A stretch of DNA of 64,000 bases from NCBI RefSeq assembly GCF_004123905.1, contig NZ_MZXW01000004.1, forward strand, positions 416,159 to 480,158. Direction: 5' to 3'. This DNA is from Bradyrhizobium betae. Lineage in GTDB: Bacteria > Pseudomonadota > Alphaproteobacteria > Rhizobiales > Xanthobacteraceae. Positions 17,707 through 24,668 of this stretch are shown here, piece after piece. The translations under genes and the position numbers were made by a program. The notes below the pieces were generated by a model. It did no database searches. It was not told the DNA's origin and worked only from the letters and a program-made list of their open reading frames with translations. The first letter of the stretch is position 1, and every line of letters begins with the position of its first letter.

Positions 17707-17791
17707 GATGTCCGATCTTGAAGATGTAGCGTGTTGTTTCAACCAGACGCTATTGGGAGCACCAAATAAGTTGATCCACGGTGTGGATCAC

Positions 17792-18976
17792 TCAGCTTGG
17801 CCATTTTGGGTTTTGCCAAGGCAGTAGAAAAGAACGAACAGAGCCGCGGTCGATTAGCCGCGAGAATTTTTTGTAATTCTGGTGGTCCCGCTGCCATCGG
17901 CCAGCCACTACGGTTACAGGAACGACCGCTCGCGCCGATACTGTTGTGATGTCGTCTAAACTTGAATCGGGACTCCAGACAACCTGTTCAAGGATGGATG
18001 ATGGAATTAGCGACTCTTGGGCCAACGTATCGGCTTCCTGCTCTTGGAGATCATCGCTGGCGATCTCCATGTCGTCCACGAAGGCTGTGTGTCCGTCGAC
18101 CAGTATTTCGTAGTGGAGGCAGATATGGGAGAGCTCATGGAGGAGGGTGAACCAAAAATTATCTGCCCGATCATAGCGAAGGGTAAGGCCGACGACGGGT
18201 GCATTCGTCGAGGTAACCATCGCCGCGCCGTCCAAGAACGTGCCCGGGAGCGAGGGCATCACAATCACGGCAATACCAAGATGCGAAAGGTTATCGAGTA
18301 CGCGCTTTATTCCATCAATCTTTGAGCTCAGCTTCGCAAGTTTCCGCAAGCTCGCTTGGCTGAATTGAGATCGGTCGAATGTGCTTGCCAGCTTTAAGGC
18401 TTCCGCGCGCTGCAAGACGGCCGCCTGCCAAAGCAGCAGCGCACCCTGATCGGTTTTCGAGGCCGCTCTTTGCGTACGGGTCTTGCGAAGCAGGGCCGAT
18501 GGCGCCGCCTTCTGAAGCGAGAGCGGGATGAAGTGGGATATATCGTCTCTGCCGAGCGAGAAGCCAAGAGTGTTCAGATGCCGAAGTGCATCGCCGGATA
18601 TCTCGTCAACGCTTTCAGTTTTCCGCTGTCGCGCCACCAATGAGGCGTACGGAATTCCTAACCCCGCGTGGAGCGAACGGATCATGTCGATCGACAAGCT
18701 TCGCTTACCGGTGAGGACTTCCGATACCCGCGCCCGTGACCCGATATACGGTTCTAGCTGCCGGGGGGTGAGCCCTTTTTCTTCCATCCGGAATTTGATC
18801 GCTGCAATCGGATCTGGCGCGTCGACCCGCGCGAACTTTTCCTCAAACTGCTCGACCAAGGTCGTCAGAACTTCGATCTCGTCATCGAACTCGCCCGAAT
18901 TTCTAGTCAGCAAGCTAGCGAGGCGAGCTTTCGTCGCCGATAAGTCGGAAGCATTGCGGATCGGCTTAATGGTCAC
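17792..18976 (-). CDS. HigA-type antitoxin fused to an ImmA/IrrE metalloprotease domain
   Basis: 394 residues from a GTG at 18976, in a GTGA overlap with the upstream toxin gene. Residues about 55-115 form an XRE-type helix-turn-helix of the HigA kind (KGLTPRQLEPYIGSRARVSE, then GKRSLSIDMIRSLHAGLGIP). The C-terminal half is an ImmA/IrrE domain with HELSH at 280-284 and a downstream acidic EQEADTLA that supplies the third zinc ligand. ImmA proteases cleave repressors in response to signals, so the fusion could link operator binding to regulated self- or trans-cleavage (inference). Toxin-first gene order matches hig systems. Confidence 0.8.
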   Translation of the reverse strand: MTIKPIRNASDLSATKARLASLLTRNSGEFDDEIEVLTTLVEQFEEKFARVDAPDPIAAIKFRMEEKGLTPRQLEPYIGSRARVSEVLTGKRSLSIDMIRSLHAGLGIPYASLVARQRKTESVDEISGDALRHLNTLGFSLGRDDISHFIPLSLQKAAPSALLRKTRTQRAASKTDQGALLLWQAAVLQRAEALKLASTFDRSQFSQASLRKLAKLSSKIDGIKRVLDNLSHLGIAVIVMPSLPGTFLDGAAMVTSTNAPVVGLTLRYDRADNFWFTLLHELSHICLHYEILVDGHTAFVDDMEIASDDLQEQEADTLAQESLIPSSILEQVVWSPDSSLDDITTVSARAVVPVTVVAGRWQRDHQNYKKFSRLIDRGSVRSFLLPWQNPKWPS

Positions 18977-19281
18977 GGTATTTTATTCCAGGGTTGCGTT
19001 TGGGTGCCGTGCCACGCGGCCGATAGATCAATGGCCAACAGCATGACGACGCCGATGCGGAAATCGATCAGCGTGCGGATGCGGAGCGCCGAAGGGAGCA
19101 GGTAGAAGACCACCCAAGGCAGCGCCGACACGTCGATATTTTGAAACTCCGCGGCGAGCGCTGTCGCCGACTGCCATTGCCCCGACCTCATCTCGGCGAC
19201 CCACGCCTTGACGGTATTATCGTAAGCAGGCGAACCGGCGAGGAACCCCGCCACCTCGGTTTGTCCCACGAATCTCATCAT
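18973..19281 (-). CDS. HigB-like toxin (RelE superfamily), divergent C-terminus
   Basis: 102 residues. The N-terminal half follows the HigB pattern (VGQTEVAGFLAGSPAYDN, then VKAWVAEMRSGQWQSATALA). The C-terminal half keeps LIDFRIGVVML but lacks the family's usual NxYRL and THxEYD motifs, with WHGTQTQPWNK in their place. I looked for a frameshift that would restore them and found none. It begins after TAGGAGATT with tandem ATGs and overlaps the HigA-ImmA start by 4 bp. It may be a divergent active interferase or a decayed one; the operon layout supports the toxin role. Confidence 0.55.
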   Translation of the reverse strand: MMRFVGQTEVAGFLAGSPAYDNTVKAWVAEMRSGQWQSATALAAEFQNIDVSALPWVVFYLLPSALRIRTLIDFRIGVVMLLAIDLSAAWHGTQTQPWNKIP

Positions 19282-19290
19282 AATCTCCTA

Positions 19291-19358
19291 GCTCCCATTT
19301 TGGGAGCTTTTTCCTTGACGGCAAGTGAAAATTGATCCACGCTCCCAATCCGGGAGCG
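19291..19358. promoter_or_regulatory. Twin palindromic operators in the divergent toxin/modification promoter
   Basis: Two strong inverted repeats share the half-site GCTCCC: GCTCCCA-TTT-TGGGAGC at 19291-19307 and CGCTCCC-AATCC-GGGAGCG at 19340-19358. They flank the middle of the 122-bp spacer between the leftward HigB start (19281) and the rightward start at 19404. Repeated operators of this form are usual for HigA-type autorepressors. Their position means one regulator could control both the toxin pair and the modification operon. Confidence 0.65.
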
Positions 19359-19403
19359 TTGATGTCTTGCCGGGGTACAACCCAAAAGTTTACGGAGACC
19401 GCT

Positions 19404-19859
19404 ATGCGTCGTATTACGATACTTGGCCGTAACCTGAAGGATGAAGATATCGACCAGATCAAGCGTCTGGCCGAAGACGCCGGCATGACCGGTGCTAAAA
19501 TCGAGGTAGTCGATGCGGTCGGCGAGCCTGATCCTGACTGCGAAGACGAAATCGTTCTGATCTTGGCCTCGCCGGAAACCTGCGTCGATCCGGCTCTTGA
19601 GACAGATCTTGCAACCACGCAGCGGGGTGGCCGTCGCGCCATTTGCGTGTGGCCGCACGACGCGGCGCCGGGCGCCCAGCCGCCGGACTCCATGAACAAG
19701 TACGCCTACTCAATCATCCGCTTCGACACCGAGCGGTTCCGCGTCGTCGCGACGGAAGAAGACCAGCACTGCTTCGAAACCTCAGATGGTCAGCCACTGC
19801 CCAAGCCGAATACGGAGCGCAACCTGTGCGTCGACGAAGAAAAAGCGAAAGCGTTATGA
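19404..19859 (+). CDS. Unrecognised 151-aa protein, first gene of the Nmad2-MazG operon
   Basis: 151 residues from the ATG at 19404, which has ACGGAGACC upstream; the in-frame extension to 19332 would run through the operator and is rejected. The predicted pattern alternates strand and helix: RRITILGRNL, an acidic helix DEDIDQIKRLAEDAG, a strand with EIVLILASPETCVDP, a helix ending in LATTQRGGRRAICVWP. This loosely resembles Rossmannoid TIR-like or deoxyribosyltransferase-like folds, but no catalytic motif is certain. It is very acidic. Its stop overlaps the Nmad2 start (ATGA), so it is co-translated with that gene. I cannot assign a function. Confidence 0.75.
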   Translation: MRRITILGRNLKDEDIDQIKRLAEDAGMTGAKIEVVDAVGEPDPDCEDEIVLILASPETCVDPALETDLATTQRGGRRAICVWPHDAAPGAQPPDSMNKYAYSIIRFDTERFRVVATEEDQHCFETSDGQPLPKPNTERNLCVDEEKAKAL

Positions 19860-20506
19860 CCCTTTTCTCCTACGTCATCGAGCACGATCTCGGCTTCGCA
19901 CCGAACCCCTTTCATGGGATTTGCACGCTTGCGTGTTGCAAGCCGCAGATCCGCAAGTTTGCCAAGATAGGCGACTATATCCTCGGCACGGGCGCCGCCG
20001 ACCCAAAGCTGACCGGTTACCTCACCTACTGGATGCGGGTCGACGAGGTGATTGGCTTCGACGATTATTGGAAAGACCGCCGTTTCCGTCGCAAGAAGCC
20101 GGTGATGACGGGCACGACCTACATGCGCTACGGCGACAATATCTATCACCGTGACGGCGGCGAGGAGTACCTGCAGGAGGACTCCTTTCACAGTCTTGAA
20201 GACGGAAGTCTCTCACTCGGCGACCTCCATCGCGATACCGGCACCACCGACCGGGTGCTAATCAGCCACGAATTCGCCTATTGGGGCCGCCTCGGCATCA
20301 ATATCCCCGATCATCTCGCATTCGTGCTCAAGAAGGGGCCAGGGCATCGCTGCATCTTCACCGATGAGCAGATCGCGCAAGTGGTGGCGTGGCTCCAGTC
20401 TTTGCCTCAGCGCGGTTACATCGGCGAGCCTGCCCATTGGCAGTTTATCGGCGCGAAAAAGCGCCGCGTGAAGAAAGCCACCAGCGCGAAGGCGGCAAGG
20501 GCATGA
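19856..20506 (+). CDS. Nmad2-family protein (nucleotide modification associated domain 2)
   Basis: 216 residues from the ATG in the ATGA overlap at 19856. The Nmad2 pattern is clear: the opening VIEHDLGFAPNPFHGICTLA, CCKPQIRKFAKIGDYILGTG, then MRYGDNIYH, the DSFHSLEDG segment, and DRVLISHEFAYWG. The family was defined by its linkage to enzymes of modified-nucleotide and modified-base metabolism; its biochemical activity is not established. Conserved His, Cys and Asp residues suggest an enzyme or a ligand-binding sensor. The basic tail (KKRRVKKATSAKAARA) may contact nucleic acid. Next gene begins in a second ATGA overlap. Confidence 0.8.
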   Translation: MTLFSYVIEHDLGFAPNPFHGICTLACCKPQIRKFAKIGDYILGTGAADPKLTGYLTYWMRVDEVIGFDDYWKDRRFRRKKPVMTGTTYMRYGDNIYHRDGGEEYLQEDSFHSLEDGSLSLGDLHRDTGTTDRVLISHEFAYWGRLGINIPDHLAFVLKKGPGHRCIFTDEQIAQVVAWLQSLPQRGYIGEPAHWQFIGAKKRRVKKATSAKAARA

Positions 20507-22176
20507 GGCCGGTCGATTACGCTGCCTTCGTGGACAGGACCAAGCAGTTCGCCGGCAAGCCCACCGATGAACAACGATCGATTACGCTATATGGGCTGGT
20601 GAGCGAGATCGGCTCGCTGGTCGCCGCGGTAAAGAAGAGAATTCTGTCCGAGGGAGGCGAGGGGCCGCACTGGGACCAGCCCAACGACGAGATCAAGGAG
20701 GAGTTGGGCGACTCATTTTGGTATTGCTACTCGGCCGCGCATGTGATGAACGGCGGCTATGTCGACATTCTTGCCGACAACATCGGCGCACTGCGCACGG
20801 AGATGAGCGGCAGCGACGACCGCGCCCACATGATTGAGCAATCGCTCGATCCTGCCAACCGCAAAGGCTTCCTTGAAGGCGCTGCCACGTTCCAGCACGC
20901 GAACGGCTACACCTTTGATGACTACCAGCGGCTGGCTTACAAGACCGCGCGCACGGACGGCCGTGTTTTGCTCGAAGTGTGCCTAGCGCTCCTCTGGCAG
21001 CACGGCGCCGAACTCCTGCGCACCATGCTGCCTGCCACCGAAGTCGCACTGCATACGAACGTGGCGAATAGGCGCGCGACCGTTATCCTTGGCGGCATCG
21101 CCTGGCACCTTTCGGCAATCGCAAGCCTTTATCACCTTTCGCTCGATGACGTGGTCGCATCGAACTGCGAAAAGGTGCAGTTCCGGTCGGTACGCGGCAC
21201 GCCAACGACGCTGCACGATGCCGGCCGTGATGCAAAGGAGCAGTTCCCGCGACAGTTCGATGTCGCCTTTGTGCGCATCGGACCGCAGAAATCCCGCATG
21301 TACTTCGATGGTAAGCCGCTCGGGGATGATCTGACGGATAACTATTACGAAGACGACGGATACCGCTTTCACGACGCCATCCATCTCGCGTTTATCGGGC
21401 ATCTCGGCTGGTCCCCGGTTGTGCGCGGCCTGATGAAGCGAAAGCGCAAAAGCCGCGATGACCGCGTTGACGAAGTAGAAGATGGAGGCCGCGCCAAAGT
21501 CGTCGAGGAGCTCGTGATCAAGGCCATTCACACGGAAGGCGACCGCCAGGCGAAAGCTGCCGGCCGTTGCGTCGTGGGCACGCCGACGCGCTTGTTCCCC
21601 GAACGGACGCTCATCAATTTCAAGCTATTGAAGATGCTCCGCACTTATGTCGATGGGCTTGAGGTCGCCAAGAACACGTTTTGGGAATGGGAAGATGCGA
21701 TCTTCGATGGCTGCGACATGTTCTTCCAGCTTTCTAACGAAAAGCAGGGCACGGTGCATATTGATCTTGAGCGCCGCACCCTGTCCTTTTCTCCGACCGT
21801 TTGCCCTGCAGTTCAAGGCATCAACGTCGGCCTCGGCATGGGCTCCGCGCAATTGAGCGCGGAAGCGAGCGATACGACTCTTGGGCCCGCCGAACGGGAA
21901 TGGGCCAAACGAGAGAACCGGTGCGCCGAAACTGCCGCCGCCAAGCGCGCCACTCTTGATGCGCTCGGATTGGACCCGAACTCGGCCGAACTTTGGTCTG
22001 AAATCGAAGTTCGGCTCGGGGCCGGCAACATCGTTTACATCAAGACCGCAAAATCCGTCCAACAGCGTGCATGGAAGTTGAAAGCCGTCGATTACAAAAT
22101 CGCCTTCAGCCGGGATGCGGACAGGATCAGCTGCACCGCTACAGCCATTGCCGACATCCAAGACATGGCGACATGA
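20503..22176 (+). CDS. MazG-like nucleotide pyrophosphohydrolase family protein with extra C-terminal domain
   Basis: 557 residues from the ATGA overlap at 20503. The N-terminus has MazG-type motifs: YGLVSEIGSL (30-39) and EELGDSFWYC (66-75), with the closing helix LSLDDVVASNCEKVQFR at 212-228. The first ExxE motif reads E35-I-G-S38, so one metal ligand is replaced, while ExxD (E67, D70) is kept. Residues 288-340 look like a second MazG-associated helical unit (FHDAIHLAFIGHLGWSPV, DEVEDGGRAKVVEEL). Residues about 440-552 recall holo-ACP synthases (GPAEREWAKR, AAAKRATLDALGL, IEVRLGAG) but lack the family's catalytic Asp and Glu. Expected role: hydrolysis or sensing of a (modified) nucleotide, coupled to Nmad2. 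Confidence 0.75.
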   Translation: MRPVDYAAFVDRTKQFAGKPTDEQRSITLYGLVSEIGSLVAAVKKRILSEGGEGPHWDQPNDEIKEELGDSFWYCYSAAHVMNGGYVDILADNIGALRTEMSGSDDRAHMIEQSLDPANRKGFLEGAATFQHANGYTFDDYQRLAYKTARTDGRVLLEVCLALLWQHGAELLRTMLPATEVALHTNVANRRATVILGGIAWHLSAIASLYHLSLDDVVASNCEKVQFRSVRGTPTTLHDAGRDAKEQFPRQFDVAFVRIGPQKSRMYFDGKPLGDDLTDNYYEDDGYRFHDAIHLAFIGHLGWSPVVRGLMKRKRKSRDDRVDEVEDGGRAKVVEELVIKAIHTEGDRQAKAAGRCVVGTPTRLFPERTLINFKLLKMLRTYVDGLEVAKNTFWEWEDAIFDGCDMFFQLSNEKQGTVHIDLERRTLSFSPTVCPAVQGINVGLGMGSAQLSAEASDTTLGPAEREWAKRENRCAETAAAKRATLDALGLDPNSAELWSEIEVRLGAGNIVYIKTAKSVQQRAWKLKAVDYKIAFSRDADRISCTATAIADIQDMAT

Positions 22177-22182
22177 ATCAGC

Positions 22183-23226
22183 TTATCGAATGCCGATCTT
22201 CCACTTCGGCGGATAGAACGGCTCGGGCAGCGGGCCCGTAGGTTGGTATTTCTGCTTGATGCGCGTCCGACCCGCTACGCCTGCGTAGTCGGGGAATGCG
22301 ACGCGCGCGTACTTTGAAATCTCGCAGAAGAGGTTTTGACAATCGATGAGCTGGAGGCGGCGGCCCCAAAGATTCGGGAACTCGATGTCGAGGTTCTCAA
22401 AATGCTCTTCTTGATGATCGAACATGTAGCGAATGACATCCGAGGACTTTACCGCATTCGCCCCGATGAAGCATTTCGAGATGCCATCCAGCGCACCCGG
22501 ACCTGCCATGACGAACTCGTCCTCCCCGAAATTCGTCAGCTCACTGTAGTTGAAGTCAGTCACATATTGATAGGCGAGGAACGGTCCCACGAATGGCACA
22601 GTCCGCAGAAGCGAAAACGCTTCCGTCATCGTTTTGCAGTCGGACAGCTTCTCCGGATATCGTTCGGCGAAAAGATGCTCGATCATCCGAAGGTGATTTT
22701 GGTGTTTGAGCTTGTGTCCGAAGACACTGCCTCCGGACGGCATGATGTACGCGGCTGAGTAAATGGTTTCACCCGCCGCCATTCGTCCCGTTAAAAGCTC
22801 GTCATAGCGGGAAAAGTCAAAATCCTCCCACGTGATCTTGCCGATCGTCGCTTCTAGATGCTGCCACGTCTCGATCTTGTTGAAAAATTTGAAGATGATC
22901 GTCCGAAAGAAGACGTTTCGCGCATCCCTCGGGAGGTCGTCTCGATAGATGACTTTACGCAGAAGGTACTGGCTTACGCGGTCGGATGCGCGGTAAGCGT
23001 TAGTGAATTTGAACAGCTTAAGGACGGGATCGGTCGTGAGCACTCCCGATGCACCTTCAAGGCGACGGAAAAAGATCCGCTGCCGCTCAGCCGCGAACTC
23101 CCAATAGGCGTCAAAAACAGGCGTCGTCCGCAATTGGCGATTGCCGATCTGGACGACAATCCCGCGATTTTTGTGGTTCGAAGGCCCTGGGTCAAGCGGG
23201 AGGCGCGGGGCGAGGTCAGTTGGCAT
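22183..23226 (-). CDS. HMUDK-helical / alpha-glutamyl-putrescinyl-thymine pyrophosphorylase clade 2 family
   Basis: 347 residues, convergent with the MazG-like gene 6 bp away. Conserved blocks of this family are all visible: TIIFKFFNKIETW (about 109-121), IYSAAYIMPSGG (155-166), FLAYQYVTDFNYS (216-228), FVMAGPGALDGISKCF (238-253) and LWGRRLQLIDCQNLFCE (286-302). Relatives are found with, or fused to, the 5-hydroxymethyluracil DNA kinase of phages that hypermodify thymine; there they act on activated hydroxymethyluracil in DNA. Conserved Cys and acidic residues suggest an intact enzyme. No kinase domain or dUMP hydroxymethylase is present nearby, so its substrate here is open. It may be controlled separately from the operon it faces. 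Confidence 0.78.
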   Translation of the reverse strand: MPTDLAPRLPLDPGPSNHKNRGIVVQIGNRQLRTTPVFDAYWEFAAERQRIFFRRLEGASGVLTTDPVLKLFKFTNAYRASDRVSQYLLRKVIYRDDLPRDARNVFFRTIIFKFFNKIETWQHLEATIGKITWEDFDFSRYDELLTGRMAAGETIYSAAYIMPSGGSVFGHKLKHQNHLRMIEHLFAERYPEKLSDCKTMTEAFSLLRTVPFVGPFLAYQYVTDFNYSELTNFGEDEFVMAGPGALDGISKCFIGANAVKSSDVIRYMFDHQEEHFENLDIEFPNLWGRRLQLIDCQNLFCEISKYARVAFPDYAGVAGRTRIKQKYQPTGPLPEPFYPPKWKIGIR

Positions 23227-23352
23227 CGTGTCTCGAATCTGTACTCTTTGGCGTACCTGTGTTTCGCATAAGCGTGCTCACGTAGCCAGAGTTCCCAGCG
23301 TCGCCGTCGACCTTTTCCGTAGAGAGTTGTTTTGATGCCGCGTAACCGCTAT

Positions 23353-24534
23353 CTATGGCTCACCCGCAGCTCCGCCATCACTGCCCGCCGTAAGATCTAA
23401 CCACCCGGTCGTGAAGTCCGCAACAAAGGCGGATTTCGGTGAAGTCCCGACAGAACTGGTTGAGCTTGTTAGCACCGAGAACCACTTCCATTTCGCATAT
23501 TTGTCGCCGGTTTGGCGCAAGTGCGTGTAGCGCTTGAGACTTGACCAAGAGCGATGACCCGACACAGCGGCAACTTGAGGAATATTCCGACCGATTTCGA
23601 ATAGCCTTGAAATACCATCATGACGAAGATCATGCAGATGCAAGTCAACGATCTCAAGGAACTGACACACGCGGGTGAAATTAGTCCCAATAGTGTCGCC
23701 GCAATACGGAAAGATTTCTTCGCGCCTCTTCGGCATTGAGAGAATTATCTGAAGCGCTTCCGGCGGAAGATCGCACCATACGTCATTCCCGTTCTTCTCT
23801 CCAGGGTTCTTCATATCACGAACCAAAACACGACTTCCTTCAGCGTCAAGATCCTTCCACGAGATTCGTGTAATCTCCTCAAGTCGACGTGTTGAAAATA
23901 TCGCAAACCCGATGGCCTTCTGCATCGGAATGGAGGATGGTCGGCGGTTCAACCGCTCGCCGAAATATTCCATGATCTTGTCGAGCTCTTCGAGAGTCGG
24001 CCGTCGATCACGCTCGCGGCTCTTGCTCGCAATACCGAGGCGCTTCGCAACTACGAAAGCGTCCTTCATTGCGGTCTGATCAAGTGGATATGCCCAAGCC
24101 GGCTTGGCTACGGCAAAGACGGCTGCCAAATGCGAGAGATAGTTGCCGACTGTCGACGGAGCGACGTTAATTATCAGTTCGTTGGCAAATGCGACCACAT
24201 CGGTGCTTGTGATCTCAGAACACTTCTTATTGGCTATGTCGTAGTTCTTGATCGCCCGCAGTACCTGCGCCTTTGTACGACCAATCTTCTTGATAGATTC
24301 ATCTGTGTAGCGGTCGATAACGGTGGCCAGAGTGGGATCCGGTGCTTCGAGACGCTCGAGGGCGCCCGGTTTGGCGAGTTCCTTCTCCCGCTTTTCCAGC
24401 CAGGCGGAGGCAGCCTGCTGCCGATCGAACGTCCGATTTTCTCGATGAACGATCTTACCAGCTCGCTTGATGAGGAGCTGGGCTTGGTATCCTGTAGAGC
24501 CATCGCTTCGCTTGCGTGGTACGACGGTTCCCAT
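23353..24534 (-). CDS. Tyrosine recombinase of the dusA-associated integrase type
   Basis: 393 residues. An arm-binding N-terminus (GYQAQLLIKRAGKIVHRENR) is followed by a core-binding domain (SEITSTDVVAFANEL) and a catalytic domain with Arg in STRRLEEITRISW, HDLRHDGISRLFE, SGHRSWSSLKRYTH containing the nucleophile Tyr. Position and orientation, head-to-head with dusA and 134 bp from its ATG, match integrases that target the dusA 5' end. It shares little with the integrase at 15828-17198, so two separate insertions are recorded in this region. Confidence 0.93.
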   Translation of the reverse strand: MGTVVPRKRSDGSTGYQAQLLIKRAGKIVHRENRTFDRQQAASAWLEKREKELAKPGALERLEAPDPTLATVIDRYTDESIKKIGRTKAQVLRAIKNYDIANKKCSEITSTDVVAFANELIINVAPSTVGNYLSHLAAVFAVAKPAWAYPLDQTAMKDAFVVAKRLGIASKSRERDRRPTLEELDKIMEYFGERLNRRPSSIPMQKAIGFAIFSTRRLEEITRISWKDLDAEGSRVLVRDMKNPGEKNGNDVWCDLPPEALQIILSMPKRREEIFPYCGDTIGTNFTRVCQFLEIVDLHLHDLRHDGISRLFEIGRNIPQVAAVSGHRSWSSLKRYTHLRQTGDKYAKWKWFSVLTSSTSSVGTSPKSAFVADFTTGWLDLTAGSDGGAAGEP

Positions 24535-24551
24535 CTTGTAGGCTCCATTAC

Positions 24552-24592
24552 CGGTACTGCATGGACGTCTTCGGTACTGCGCCGCAGTACCG
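24552..24592. repeat. Three copies of CGGTACTGC between integrase and dusA
   Basis: CGGTACTGC occurs directly at 24552-24560 and 24572-24580 and inverted at 24584-24592, the last two forming a 9-bp hairpin with a 3-base loop. Repeats like this beside a tyrosine integrase gene may be arm-type binding sites for the integrase or operators of its promoter. The repeats lie upstream of the integrase start and within 120 bp of the dusA ATG. Confidence 0.55.
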
Positions 24593-24668
24593 GGGGTATC
24601 AAAATGGACGAAAATGGCTAAAAAACGAGCTACAATAGGAAATTCAAAAATCTCCCTAAGTAACTGAA

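Larger units (their letters stand above)
17199..17791. other. 593-bp gene-free island junction
   Basis: Between the integrase start and the end of the toxin-antitoxin operon there is no convincing gene; the small open frames on both strands have no recognisable features. The stretch holds the two tRNA remnants described separately and an 8-bp inverted repeat TGATCCAC/GTGGATCA with a 3-base loop at 17772-17790. That repeat directly follows the HigA-type gene on its strand and may end its transcript, although no T tract follows. Confidence 0.5.
17710..24668. mobile_element. Integrative element at the dusA locus (approximate limits)
   Basis: A tyrosine integrase sits head-to-head with dusA, its start only 134 bp from the dusA ATG. 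This is the arrangement of the known family of elements that insert in the 5' end of dusA and restore its reading frame. The cargo is compact: a HigBA-ImmA pair, a three-gene operon with an Nmad2 and a MazG-like protein, and a thymine-hypermodification-family gene. No phage structural, replication or conjugation genes are present. The right end is fixed by dusA; the left limit is set at the tRNA-Gly remnant for lack of a visible copy of the dusA 5' sequence. Confidence 0.6.

Noticed and set aside
18973..19140. Frameshift in the HigB-like toxin C-terminus
   Set aside because: Translation in the other two frames did not restore the NxYRL or THxEYD motifs, so divergence is more likely than a recent frameshift.
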